From assembly GCF_010646885.2 (NCBI RefSeq), contig NZ_CP050700.1, forward strand, positions 3,622,501 through 3,686,500: a stretch of DNA of 64,000 nucleotides. Reading direction: 5' to 3'. Shown piece by piece: positions 17,694 to 25,765 of the stretch. The position numbers and the translations under genes were made by a program. Origin of the DNA: Desulfopila sp. IMCC35008 (lineage in GTDB: Bacteria > Desulfobacterota > Desulfobulbia > Desulfobulbales > Desulfocapsaceae). The number at the start of each line of letters is the position of its first letter. The stretch's first letter is position 1. The notes beneath the pieces were generated by a model. The model was not told the DNA's origin. It was given only the letters and a program-made list of their open reading frames with translations, and ran no database searches.

Positions 17694-18614
17694 TTACAGT
17701 TTGAGTTCCATCCCCTCCCTGGCAAAAAACACCTCGGTATCACCAGACTTGCCAGTCTCACAGTACATCTTCGCCATCTCGTCAATCTGGTCATCGGTAC
17801 GGTCCGGATCATGGTGAAAAAGAGCCAGTTTTTTCACGCCTGCACGGTTAGCTGCTTCCACTACGTATTCAAAGCTGGAGTGGCCCCATCCAATCCGGTT
17901 GGCTTGGTATTCATCAGCCGTATACTGGGCATCGTGAATCAGCAGATCGGCATCACGATAGAAGTCTTCAATAGCCTGGTTCTGCTCGTTTGCCACTTCT
18001 TCCCCCTCGTAAGCCATTGCCTCGTCATAATCGAGATGATCAGGATCAGTAATAAAAAGATTCCGGAACGGCTCGGTATCGTAACACGTGCACACCTTTT
18101 TGCCCTCAAACTCAAACCTGTAGCCCAGAGCGGTAATGGGATGATTGAGAAGTTTGGTCACAAGATTCAGGCCTCGGCCTAAATCGATGGCAGGGGTCTC
18201 TTTTAACCGGATATATTCGATATCAGAAGCGAGCTCTCCCATATTTACGGGAAAGTACCGATATTTCATCTGCCCACCCACGACATCCTCTAATGGGTCA
18301 TCCTCAAAAGTTACGGGACCATACACCTTCAGTTTCGTACCTGGTATATAGATCGGGGTAAAATAAGGAAATCCCATTATATGATCCCAGTGGGTGTGGG
18401 ACAAAAAGATCTGGGTATCGATCGGTCCTTTAGGCAAATCCGTGCCAAGCAGAGACGTGCCAAGTTCCCGGATGCCGGAACCGGCATCAATAATGATCAG
18501 CCGGTCATCTTCCCCGACACGTAACTCAATGCAGGCGCTATTGCCGCCATACTTTTGAGTATGTTTCCCAGGACAGGGAATAGAACCACGAACACCCCAG
18601 AATCGTATTTTCAT
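17694..18614 (-). CDS. MBL-fold metallo-hydrolase
   Basis: A 306-residue metallo-beta-lactamase-fold enzyme beginning MKIRFWGVRGSIPCPG, the signature of the PhnP/RNase Z-like cytosolic group. Metal ligands are LSHTHWDHIMGFPYF, LLIHDAQY and GWGHSSFEYV, with a final LALFHHDPDRTDDQID. Close relatives include putative phosphodiesterases and PqqB/PhnP-like proteins. The substrate is not readable from sequence. It is 12 bases downstream of the HDOD gene and probably cotranscribed with it. Confidence 0.88.
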   Translation of the reverse strand: MKIRFWGVRGSIPCPGKHTQKYGGNSACIELRVGEDDRLIIIDAGSGIRELGTSLLGTDLPKGPIDTQIFLSHTHWDHIMGFPYFTPIYIPGTKLKVYGPVTFEDDPLEDVVGGQMKYRYFPVNMGELASDIEYIRLKETPAIDLGRGLNLVTKLLNHPITALGYRFEFEGKKVCTCYDTEPFRNLFITDPDHLDYDEAMAYEGEEVANEQNQAIEDFYRDADLLIHDAQYTADEYQANRIGWGHSSFEYVVEAANRAGVKKLALFHHDPDRTDDQIDEMAKMYCETGKSGDTEVFFAREGMELKL

Positions 18615-18626
18615 AATCGTACCCGC

Positions 18627-19487
18627 TTAGATCTGTAGAAACATTTCAGCCTTTTGAATCTCCTTCTGCACATCTTCACCGATACTGCCGAAATCAGCCA
18701 TACTCAGACCGAGTAGTTCAAGCAGTTCGGTCACCTCTGATTCTCGAGGGAAGGAACTACCGGCAAAACCAACATCGAGAATATCGGTATACATATTACC
18801 AAGTGCCACGTAGCCTATCCTTTTGGTAGAATCCTCTGAAATTGTGGCTAGGTTATGATGCTGGCTAATACAATTGGTTATCTCTTCGTTAAGTTTCCAC
18901 TTTTCAGCGATCATACGTCCTACCTCCTGATGGTCGATCCCCAGCACCTCCTGCTCAGCCTCGATTAGCGGAATCTGCTCATTTCGGGCCATATTTACAA
19001 CCTGGATATATTCATCACCAAAAGGAATCTTGCCAAGATCATGCAGCAGACCGGCCACAAACAACCCTTCCCGCTCCATAACCGGCATATCCTGGATAGC
19101 AGCATATAGCTTGGCGCTGACCCCCACCCCGATGGAGTGCTGCCAGAATTTAGTTGTAGGGATAACTCGTGATTTCTTGACACCGCCCACCGTCTTAATA
19201 ATAGCAGTGGATAACGCCATATTTTTCACCGTATTCATGCCAAGCATGGTAATCGCCCTGGTCAGAGTGGTTACCTTATCGACAAGCGAGTAATAGGCCG
19301 AGTTGATCAGTTTCAGGACCTGTCCCGTGAGAACAGGGTCAAGAGACACCACCTTGTTTAACTCATTGGGAGAGGCATCTGTACGGCTGCAAACTTCCAT
19401 CACCTTGCCCACCGTTGTGGAGAGGCTTGGCATTTTGCGAATGAATTTTTCTATATCTTTACGCTGTTGTTCTTTATCAAGAGTCAT
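18627..19487 (-). CDS. HDOD-domain signalling protein
   Basis: A 286-residue stand-alone HDOD domain: FIRKMPSLSTTVGKVMEVC, DPVLTGQVLKLINSAYYS, LLHDLGKIPFG and IDHQEVGRMIAEKWKL. HDOD proteins are related to HD phosphohydrolases but usually lack nucleotidase activity and act as protein-protein regulators in motility, biofilm and cyclic-di-GMP networks. AAGGATG lies about eight bases before the ATG. It probably forms a two-gene unit with the downstream metallo-hydrolase. Confidence 0.92.
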   Translation of the reverse strand: MTLDKEQQRKDIEKFIRKMPSLSTTVGKVMEVCSRTDASPNELNKVVSLDPVLTGQVLKLINSAYYSLVDKVTTLTRAITMLGMNTVKNMALSTAIIKTVGGVKKSRVIPTTKFWQHSIGVGVSAKLYAAIQDMPVMEREGLFVAGLLHDLGKIPFGDEYIQVVNMARNEQIPLIEAEQEVLGIDHQEVGRMIAEKWKLNEEITNCISQHHNLATISEDSTKRIGYVALGNMYTDILDVGFAGSSFPRESEVTELLELLGLSMADFGSIGEDVQKEIQKAEMFLQI

Positions 19488-19610
19488 CGTCTTAACATCC
19501 TTAAAGAACTGAATATTTCATAAATAATCATAATATAGACAAACAACCTGCATTGTATATGAAGATAGAATACAGGTCAAGAATGAGTCCACAGGAGGGC
19601 TCATTTCCTC

Positions 19611-20369
19611 CTATTTTGAGAACTCTACAGCCTCACGATAGGTGATTGTACTGCCCCCGAAGATGTCGAGCGCACTACCAATCGTGACATCGATGCGTCC
19701 TTGACCAAGCGTCTGTACAAGCTCCATATCAGCTTTGTCACGGACACCACCAGCGTACGTTGTCGGCAACGGTGACCAGAGCGCAAGTTTTTCCACCAGT
19801 ACCTTTTCAATACCGGAACATTTTCCTTCCACATCAGCCGCATGAATGAGGAATTCGTCACAACTCTCAGCCAACTCGTCAAGAACCTGCCCGGAAATGA
19901 CAACCTCTGTAAAATTCTGCCAGCGGTCTGTCACGATAAAATAGTTATCTCCCCTTCTTCGGCAACTAAGGTCTAACACCAATCTTTTCTTTCCCACCCT
20001 GTCAACCAGTTTGTTCAACCTGCTTCTGTCGATAACACCACCAGAAAATACGTAGGAGGTAACAATAACGTGTGATGCCCCCCTGTCAAGCCACTGGACA
20101 GCATTCTCAGCTGTGATACCGCCACCAATCTGCATACCGCCAGGCCACGCCCGCAGAGCCTCTGTGGCGGCTTCATCATTGCCCGGTCCCAGTTTTATGA
20201 TATGACCACCGGTAAGGTTGTCGTTTTTATACAACTCCGCATACCAGGAAGATGATTTATCGGCGATAAAATTTGTCTGTAATGAGTCCGGGCTTTGATC
20301 GCTCAGGGTAGAGCCGACTATCTGCTTTACGGTCCCACCATGGAGATCGATACAGGGTCTGAATTTCAT
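19611..20369 (-). CDS. hisA: HisA isomerase, eukaryotic type
   Basis: A 252-residue (beta-alpha)8 enzyme for the fourth step of histidine synthesis, opening the sugar of ProFAR to PRFAR. The sequence follows the yeast His6/plant type rather than ordinary bacterial HisA: CIDLHGGTVKQIVG, HIIKLGPGNDEAATEALR, LVLDLSCRR, FLIHAADVEGKCSGIE and DVTIGSALDIFGG. Catalytic Asp residues are in CIDLHGG and HAADVEG. No other his gene is adjacent, also common for this type. The start lacks a clear ribosome site. It lies downstream of a terminator, so it probably has its own promoter. Confidence 0.92.
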   Translation of the reverse strand: MKFRPCIDLHGGTVKQIVGSTLSDQSPDSLQTNFIADKSSSWYAELYKNDNLTGGHIIKLGPGNDEAATEALRAWPGGMQIGGGITAENAVQWLDRGASHVIVTSYVFSGGVIDRSRLNKLVDRVGKKRLVLDLSCRRRGDNYFIVTDRWQNFTEVVISGQVLDELAESCDEFLIHAADVEGKCSGIEKVLVEKLALWSPLPTTYAGGVRDKADMELVQTLGQGRIDVTIGSALDIFGGSTITYREAVEFSK

Positions 20370-20383
20370 TTATCCATGCACCA

Positions 20384-20420
20384 TAAAAAAACGGGATTCC
20401 TCATCATGAAGAATCCCGTT
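20384..20420 (-). terminator. Intrinsic terminator of the RecA-like ATPase gene
   Basis: The arms AACGGGATTC (20390-20399) and GAATCCCGTT (20411-20420) form a 10-bp stem with an 11-base loop. Read on the minus strand the stem is followed by TTTTTT. It separates the ATPase gene from hisA. Confidence 0.9.
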
Positions 20421-20468
20421 CGGTTCTTAATCGGGAACAATCATCGTTCCGCCCTTGATGCCATATAC

Positions 20469-21164
20469 TTACGCTTTCTGAATAAGCATGGTCGAAGGAT
20501 CGAGCTTTAAGGTTGTACCCGGGTCAACTGCACACTCCTCACACTTGAGGATATCCAGGTTCATCTCGTTACCTTCGGGATTAATCACCAGCACGGTATC
20601 GAACAGGTCGTCAATTTCATGACATGGTGCCGGAACACCGTCTGCACTGGTCCGCGGGTCTTCACGATGACGTACAGATGAAAACCAGATCATTTTTAAA
20701 CCGCTCTGCTCCATGAAAGTGCGCATCTCCTGAACCGACTCGCGACTGGCACTCCCAAAATCAAAGCCATCGATGATAAGACATTCCGGTTTGAAAATAT
20801 CCTGCTCAACGAGGTCGTTAAGACGCTCTTCAAGAACGGCACGACTAAAGGAGGACTCCTTAAAGGTCATGATCATCCTGTTGTTCATAATCGCAGGAAT
20901 ATCCTCAACAGACTCACCTTCTGACAGCAGGGAGAGAATATCATCATACCAGCTTCTTGTTTTGCCAACTGTCTCACCAATAGAGACGTGCAGCACCCTG
21001 TTTCCTAAAAGCATGCAATCAAGAGCAAACTGGACCAGAATTGCTGTTTTTCCTAGACCGGCTCTGGACATGACCAGACCCATGGAGCGGAGACCGCTTT
21101 TCGCCTTATCCTCAAGACCAAGCGCCCGCAGCGGATTATTCACTACAGAATCGTTGTTTGCCAT
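20469..21164 (-). CDS. RecA/KaiC-like P-loop ATPase
   Basis: A protein of about 231 residues with a Walker A motif GLVMSRAGLGKTAILVQFAL and a Walker B strand ECLIIDGFDFG, in the compact layout of RecA/KaiC/DnaB-type ATPases. The end has CEECAVDPG, a short Cys pair. I cannot assign a process; relatives are uncharacterised single-domain ATPases of Deltaproteobacteria. The ATG giving MANNDSVVNN is chosen because AAGAGGTG lies eight bases upstream. A longer frame exists but adds a basic, unlikely N-terminus. Terminated at 20384-20420. Confidence 0.75.
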   Translation of the reverse strand: MANNDSVVNNPLRALGLEDKAKSGLRSMGLVMSRAGLGKTAILVQFALDCMLLGNRVLHVSIGETVGKTRSWYDDILSLLSEGESVEDIPAIMNNRMIMTFKESSFSRAVLEERLNDLVEQDIFKPECLIIDGFDFGSASRESVQEMRTFMEQSGLKMIWFSSVRHREDPRTSADGVPAPCHEIDDLFDTVLVINPEGNEMNLDILKCEECAVDPGTTLKLDPSTMLIQKA

Positions 21165-21253
21165 GGCAACCCACCTCTTTATAATTTCCCGTCGGCCTGT
21201 TTTTCGAAAACCGACATGCAATATTTAAGTTCTATCCTGTTATAGGATCAGAA

Positions 21254-23338
21254 TCAACTATTCTTCTTCTCTTCCTGGAACGCCTTGATCAGCTCTTCGC
21301 CGACACTCTTCGGTACTGGCTTGAAGTTAGCGAACTCCATGGTAAATTCCGCCTTACCCTGGGTCAGGGAGCGAAGGACGGTGGAGTAACCAAACATCTC
21401 TGAAAGCGGTACTTCTGCCTCAATTACACTGTAGAGCCCTTCTTCCATGGAACCGATAATCATACCACGACGCTGGTTAATGGAGCCCATGATCGCACCC
21501 TGGAACTCGGTAGGACCTTCTACGGCAACTTTCATGATCGGCTCGAGGATCTGCGGCTTGGCCTTCATGTATCCTTCTTTGAATGCTCCGACAGAGGCAA
21601 GCTGAAAAGCCACGTCAGAGGAGTCAACCGCATGGAATGCACCGTCGTTGATAGTGCAGCGTACACCTGTGATCGGTGCACCTATCAGACTACCCTTGGC
21701 AACGGCTTTCTTAAAACCCTTGTCACAGGAGCTGATGAATTCACGTGGGATAACACCACCCACGATATTGTCCACGAATTCGTACTCGCCCTCTTCCATC
21801 GGCTCCATGAAACCGGCAACACGACCGAACTGACCGGAACCACCGGTCTGTTTTTTATGGGTGTAGTTGAACTCGGCTCTCTGGGAAATTGCCTCACGAT
21901 AGGCAACCTGAGGAGCACCAACCTCAACCTCGGCCTTGTACTCGCGTTTCATGCGCTCAGTATACACCTCAAGGTGCAACTCACCCATACCGGAGATAAT
22001 GGTCTCATTGGTCTCTTTGTCCACATAGGACCTGAAGGTCGGGTCTTCCTTGGTAAATCGGTTCAGCGCCTTGGACATGTTAACCTGAGCCTTGTTGTCC
22101 ACCGGAATGATAGCAAGTGAGATAACCGGCTCCGGAATGTGCATGGAGGTCATGGAACAGGAAATGTCTTCGGAACAGAAGGTATCACCGGAGGCACAAT
22201 CGATACCGAACAGGGCTACGATGTCACCGGAACCACATGAATCAATCTCTTCCATCTCATCGGAATGCATACGGCAGAGACGACCAATCTTCACTTTCTT
22301 GCCGGTACGGCTGTTAAATACGGTATCACCCTTTGTCAGTGTACCCTGATAGGTTCTGATGTAGGTGAGCTGCCCGTAACGGCCGTCTTCAAGTTTAAAC
22401 GCCAGTGCCACGAGTGGGTCTTCAGGGTCATTGGTGACCGCAAACTCTTTTTCGTCCTCTTTCAGGTCAAGCGCCAGATTTGTTACATCTGTCGGACACG
22501 GCAGGTATCTCTCAACTGCATCAAGAAGTGTCTGGACGCCCTTGTTTTTGTAGGCAGAACCCATAAGAACCGGGGTGAAATCCAGAGACAGGGTTCCCTT
22601 ACGGATGGCATCCCAGATGAGCTGCTGATCGATGTCGCCGCCTTCAAGCACTGCCTCCATCAATTCTTCGGAAAACATGGAAACTTCCTCAAGAAGCGCC
22701 TCACGTTTTTCGTCTGCCTCAGCCTGCATAGCAGCTGGGATATCGTCTTCGCGGATTACCTCACCGTTATCACCATCGTAATAGATCGCTTTCATGGTTA
22801 CCAGATCAACGACCCCTTCAAGATCGTTCTCCAGACCGATAGGCATCTGTAACATGTGAGCGTTCAGCTCTAGCTTTTCCTGGAGCTGTTCGGTCACCTT
22901 CATCGGGTTAGCACCGGTTCGATCACACTTATTGATGAAGGCAATACGCGGGACATTATACCGGGTCATCTGACGGTTAACCGTAATGGACTGCGATTGT
23001 ACACCACCAACAGAACAGAGCACCAGAACAGCACCATCAAGAACACGCAGGGCACGCTCAACCTCAACCGTGAAGTCAACGTGACCCGGGGTATCGATGA
23101 TGTTGATTTCGGTTCCTTTCCAGTTACAGTAAGTGGCGGCGGACTGGATTGTAATACCACGTTCCTTCTCCAGTTCCATGGAGTCCATCTTGGCACCGAC
23201 GCCATCCTTGCCACGTACTTCGTGGATCGCATGAATCCTGTCCGTATAGAACAGAATCCTCTCGGTCAGGGTCGTTTTGCCCGAATCGATATGGGCGCTG
23301 ATACCTATATTACGTACCTTCGATAAATCTTTACTCAT
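21254..23338 (-). CDS. fusA: Elongation factor G, mitochondrial EFG1-like subtype
   Basis: A 694-residue GTPase that drives tRNA-mRNA translocation on the ribosome. G motifs are present: [26 protein letters not shown] and FINKCDRTG. Domains II-V follow at normal length. Signature stretches such as [37 protein letters not shown] and [16 protein letters not shown] resemble mitochondrial EFG1/spdEFG1 rather than the standard str-operon EF-G. The gene stands outside any rpsL-rpsG-tuf operon, typical of that subtype. AGAGGA precedes the ATG. Confidence 0.95.
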   Translation of the reverse strand: MSKDLSKVRNIGISAHIDSGKTTLTERILFYTDRIHAIHEVRGKDGVGAKMDSMELEKERGITIQSAATYCNWKGTEINIIDTPGHVDFTVEVERALRVLDGAVLVLCSVGGVQSQSITVNRQMTRYNVPRIAFINKCDRTGANPMKVTEQLQEKLELNAHMLQMPIGLENDLEGVVDLVTMKAIYYDGDNGEVIREDDIPAAMQAEADEKREALLEEVSMFSEELMEAVLEGGDIDQQLIWDAIRKGTLSLDFTPVLMGSAYKNKGVQTLLDAVERYLPCPTDVTNLALDLKEDEKEFAVTNDPEDPLVALAFKLEDGRYGQLTYIRTYQGTLTKGDTVFNSRTGKKVKIGRLCRMHSDEMEEIDSCGSGDIVALFGIDCASGDTFCSEDISCSMTSMHIPEPVISLAIIPVDNKAQVNMSKALNRFTKEDPTFRSYVDKETNETIISGMGELHLEVYTERMKREYKAEVEVGAPQVAYREAISQRAEFNYTHKKQTGGSGQFGRVAGFMEPMEEGEYEFVDNIVGGVIPREFISSCDKGFKKAVAKGSLIGAPITGVRCTINDGAFHAVDSSDVAFQLASVGAFKEGYMKAKPQILEPIMKVAVEGPTEFQGAIMGSINQRRGMIIGSMEEGLYSVIEAEVPLSEMFGYSTVLRSLTQGKAEFTMEFANFKPVPKSVGEELIKAFQEEKKNS

Positions 23339-23679
23339 GGCTGCTTTCCTCTACCAACGCAAGCCGGTCATATACCGACCCCGCACTCTCATGGAATTTT
23401 TACTGGGTAATGAAAATAATTAAGGAGCTACAGCTCCCTGCAACTCCCTTTGCAACTGACTCTATTTCAAGGAATTGAATTCTTGTTTGCTCGTCCATCC
23501 TTTCGAAAAAAACGACGGACACCCTACATGTTACAGGGTAACCTAATAGAATATACAATCTTCATATCGATGTCCACTAAAAAAGTAACTTCGACTTATC
23601 TTTTCTTCAAACAGCGGAGGCTGACACTTTCGAAAAGCTCATTGTGAGCCATTGAATAGACCTTAAAATACTAATCCCG
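23339..23679. other. Intergenic region upstream of fusA, no gene seen
   Basis: These 341 bases presumably hold the fusA promoter and the 3' end of the YkgJ transcript. A short hairpin GGAGC-TACA-GCTCC sits at 23424-23437. I see no clear -35/-10 pair, strong terminator or plausible ORF. Confidence 0.5.
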
Positions 23680-24108
23680 CTATTTCTTTGTTAAGGGCAA
23701 GCCGAACCTGTCCTGACCAAGCAGACTGGTGGCGTCATCGGCAAAGAGGGAGAGGAAACTGTTGTCGGCCATATTGCACCTGAAACCACGACAGGTTCTG
23801 GGACGGTAATGATATATCTTACAGTAGTATTTGTTGTTTCGCTTTTGCATGAACACACAGCCCTTTTCATCCGGGTGAATCATAAATATCTTACCCTCCG
23901 CTTCTGCATCTACTGTCGCCAGCCTGAGTCCTTTTTCCCGAATCATTCCCATGGAAATATTGACCCCGACATGCCCTCCCATCTTCTTTATAAACTCCAC
24001 CTCATCCTTATATAAAGGGATTTTCCTGTACTTCCTGCAACAGGTTCCGCACTGGCGGCATTCGTGGAAGATGGTTTGAAGGACACTTTCGTCGATTCGG
24101 GCATTCAT
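23680..24108 (-). CDS. YkgJ-family cysteine-cluster protein
   Basis: A 142-residue protein with the zinc- or iron-binding YkgJ/CxxCxxCC motif: CRQCGTCCRKYRKIPLY near residue 16, then CVFMQ, YYCKIYHYRPRTCRGFRC toward the end. The family is widespread and poorly characterised. Some members bind Fe-S clusters or zinc. It is the last of six tightly spaced minus-strand genes, ten bases after the deacetylase. GGGGAAG lies before the ATG. The HPDEKGCVF segment is typical of the family. Confidence 0.88.
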   Translation of the reverse strand: MNARIDESVLQTIFHECRQCGTCCRKYRKIPLYKDEVEFIKKMGGHVGVNISMGMIREKGLRLATVDAEAEGKIFMIHPDEKGCVFMQKRNNKYYCKIYHYRPRTCRGFRCNMADNSFLSLFADDATSLLGQDRFGLPLTKK

Positions 24109-24118
24109 TATCTTCCCC

Positions 24119-25150
24119 TTACAAAATATTCCAACGTTTTTTTAACGGATGATCCCGCAGTATACGGCTTGCCCGTTCCGAGTGCATCACCCCGACACGT
24201 CCAGCTGCTGGCGCCATGAGGCTATCCAGGCTTGCCAGCACCGACGCCTGTAATGATTCCTGGTTGTATCCCCCTTCAAGGATAAAGATCAACCTGTTAT
24301 TACAGCTCTCTGCGGCATATTGTTTGAGCATGGTGGTCACCGTACCGAACCAGCGCGTCGAAAGCATGGTCGCACTGATCGGATCGTCGGCATGACCGTC
24401 ATATCCTGCAGAGACCAGGATCACCTGAGGCATGTATTGCTCCACCACTCCCTGCATTATTTTCCCCACCAGGAACGTGTATTCATCATCCCCGAAATGA
24501 GAGGGCGTCGGCACATTGATGGTGTACCCCTCCCCGGCATCACGACCTACCTCGCTGCTCGCCCCGGTATTTGGGAAAATATCCCGCTCATGAACCGATA
24601 CGAAAAGGACCTCGCCGGTTTCATAAAACAGCTCCTGGGTTCCGTTACCATGGTGCACATCGAAGTCAAGCACCAATATCCGACTCAATTGGTAAAAATC
24701 CCGCAGGTACTGAGCCGCAATCCCCACATTATTCAAGACACAAAAGCCCATCCCCCGGCCGGGTTCAGCATGATGCCCCGGCGGCCTGACGAGGCCGTAC
24801 CCCACATCAAGATCACCTGCCATCACAGCATCACAGAGAGCCAGGCAACCTCCCGCGGCCAGCCTGGCAGTGGCAAACGACTCTTCCATCAGGTAGGTAT
24901 CCGGATCATAGGAGTACGGATCTGGCTTTATGGCATGGTTACGGATCTGGTCAAGATAAAACGGGGAATGAACCCCTTCTATCTGAGCTGTTGTTGCCTC
25001 ACGGGCCGGAAGCCTTACGTACCTGCCCTCATAACGATTGCGGATCTCACTGTACAAATTGCGGATACGATCGGGATTTTCCAGCGATACACCATCAATC
25101 CTGTGATGAAAATACCTCTCGTCAAAAAGAAGCCCGCACCTGTTATTCAT
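24119..25150 (-). CDS. Histone-deacetylase-family deacylase (class II-like)
   Basis: A 343-residue zinc hydrolase of the arginase/deacetylase fold. Catalytic motifs are complete: RPPGHHAEPGRGMGFCVLNN with the His pair, LDFDVHHGNGTQELF with the zinc Asp and His, and LVSAGYDGHADDP. In bacteria such enzymes deacetylate proteins, acetylpolyamines or small amides. Its ATG overlaps the 3' end of the acetyltransferase gene by eight bases (ATGAATAA), so the two are translationally coupled. This suggests opposed or linked acetyl chemistry, although the substrate is not shown. Confidence 0.92.
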   Translation of the reverse strand: MNNRCGLLFDERYFHHRIDGVSLENPDRIRNLYSEIRNRYEGRYVRLPAREATTAQIEGVHSPFYLDQIRNHAIKPDPYSYDPDTYLMEESFATARLAAGGCLALCDAVMAGDLDVGYGLVRPPGHHAEPGRGMGFCVLNNVGIAAQYLRDFYQLSRILVLDFDVHHGNGTQELFYETGEVLFVSVHERDIFPNTGASSEVGRDAGEGYTINVPTPSHFGDDEYTFLVGKIMQGVVEQYMPQVILVSAGYDGHADDPISATMLSTRWFGTVTTMLKQYAAESCNNRLIFILEGGYNQESLQASVLASLDSLMAPAAGRVGVMHSERASRILRDHPLKKRWNIL

Positions 25151-25757
25151 AGAAATAGTGATATATTGAGGTTTGCGAAAACTGCTCGGAATTCAGCCTG
25201 AACAGGTGACCGGTCCTTTTTACCTGGGCATCCTCGTACTGCAGTGATTCTGCCAGATCAAAACCAAGCTTTTTCAGGCATCTTTGCTGGGCAACATTCC
25301 CGATATCGGTATACATTTCCACCCCATCAAGCTGCATCTTCTGAAAAAGGTGAATGATCAGGTACTTCTGAGCCTCGGTCCCATACCCCTTGTTCCGATA
25401 CGAGGGAATCGCAATCTTCAGGGCGATAACTGCCCGATTACCTTTTCCCGGCTTCAGCCAGTAATGAATGGTTCCGACGGGCATATCCTCGTCTTTAACC
25501 TCTATGACAAAGGTCTTGCCCTGTGCACTCCAGAGGCTGCCAGCTTCCAGTTCATCCAGCGTTTTTTCAGCATCCTGCTGCTCAGGTGTCAAAAAATCTC
25601 CGTACGCTTCCTTTGAATTACTCCAGGCCACGATATACGGCAAGTCGTCTTTTTCGATCTTGCGCAAACAGAGGCGGGGGCTCATTATTCTATCGCCGAA
25701 CAGGTTCATAGTCATTGGCAGCAGCCGTGGATTACCCACCACGGCTGCCTTGTCCAT
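25143..25757 (-). CDS. GNAT-family N-acetyltransferase
   Basis: An acetyltransferase of about 204 residues of the RimJ/RimL-like group (SPRLCLRKIEKDDLPYIVAW; acetyl-CoA loop near AIPSYRNKGYGTEAQKYLI; VAQQRCLKKLGF). It acetylates an amine of an unknown protein or small molecule. The ATG lies eight bases after the chemoreceptor stop and has no Shine-Dalgarno sequence, so reinitiation is likely. In-frame ATGs 42 and 48 bases later fit the usual family N-terminus. Between them is a 10-bp hairpin (25721-25730 with 25739-25748) that could affect initiation. The deacetylase gene overlaps its end. Confidence 0.85.
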   Translation of the reverse strand: MDKAAVVGNPRLLPMTMNLFGDRIMSPRLCLRKIEKDDLPYIVAWSNSKEAYGDFLTPEQQDAEKTLDELEAGSLWSAQGKTFVIEVKDEDMPVGTIHYWLKPGKGNRAVIALKIAIPSYRNKGYGTEAQKYLIIHLFQKMQLDGVEMYTDIGNVAQQRCLKKLGFDLAESLQYEDAQVKRTGHLFRLNSEQFSQTSIYHYFYE

Positions 25758-25765
25758 AGGAGAGA

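Noticed and set aside
24320..25201. 293-codon plus-strand frame opposite the deacetylase
   Set aside because: The minus strand holds all catalytic motifs of a complete deacetylase. The plus frame is a composition shadow.
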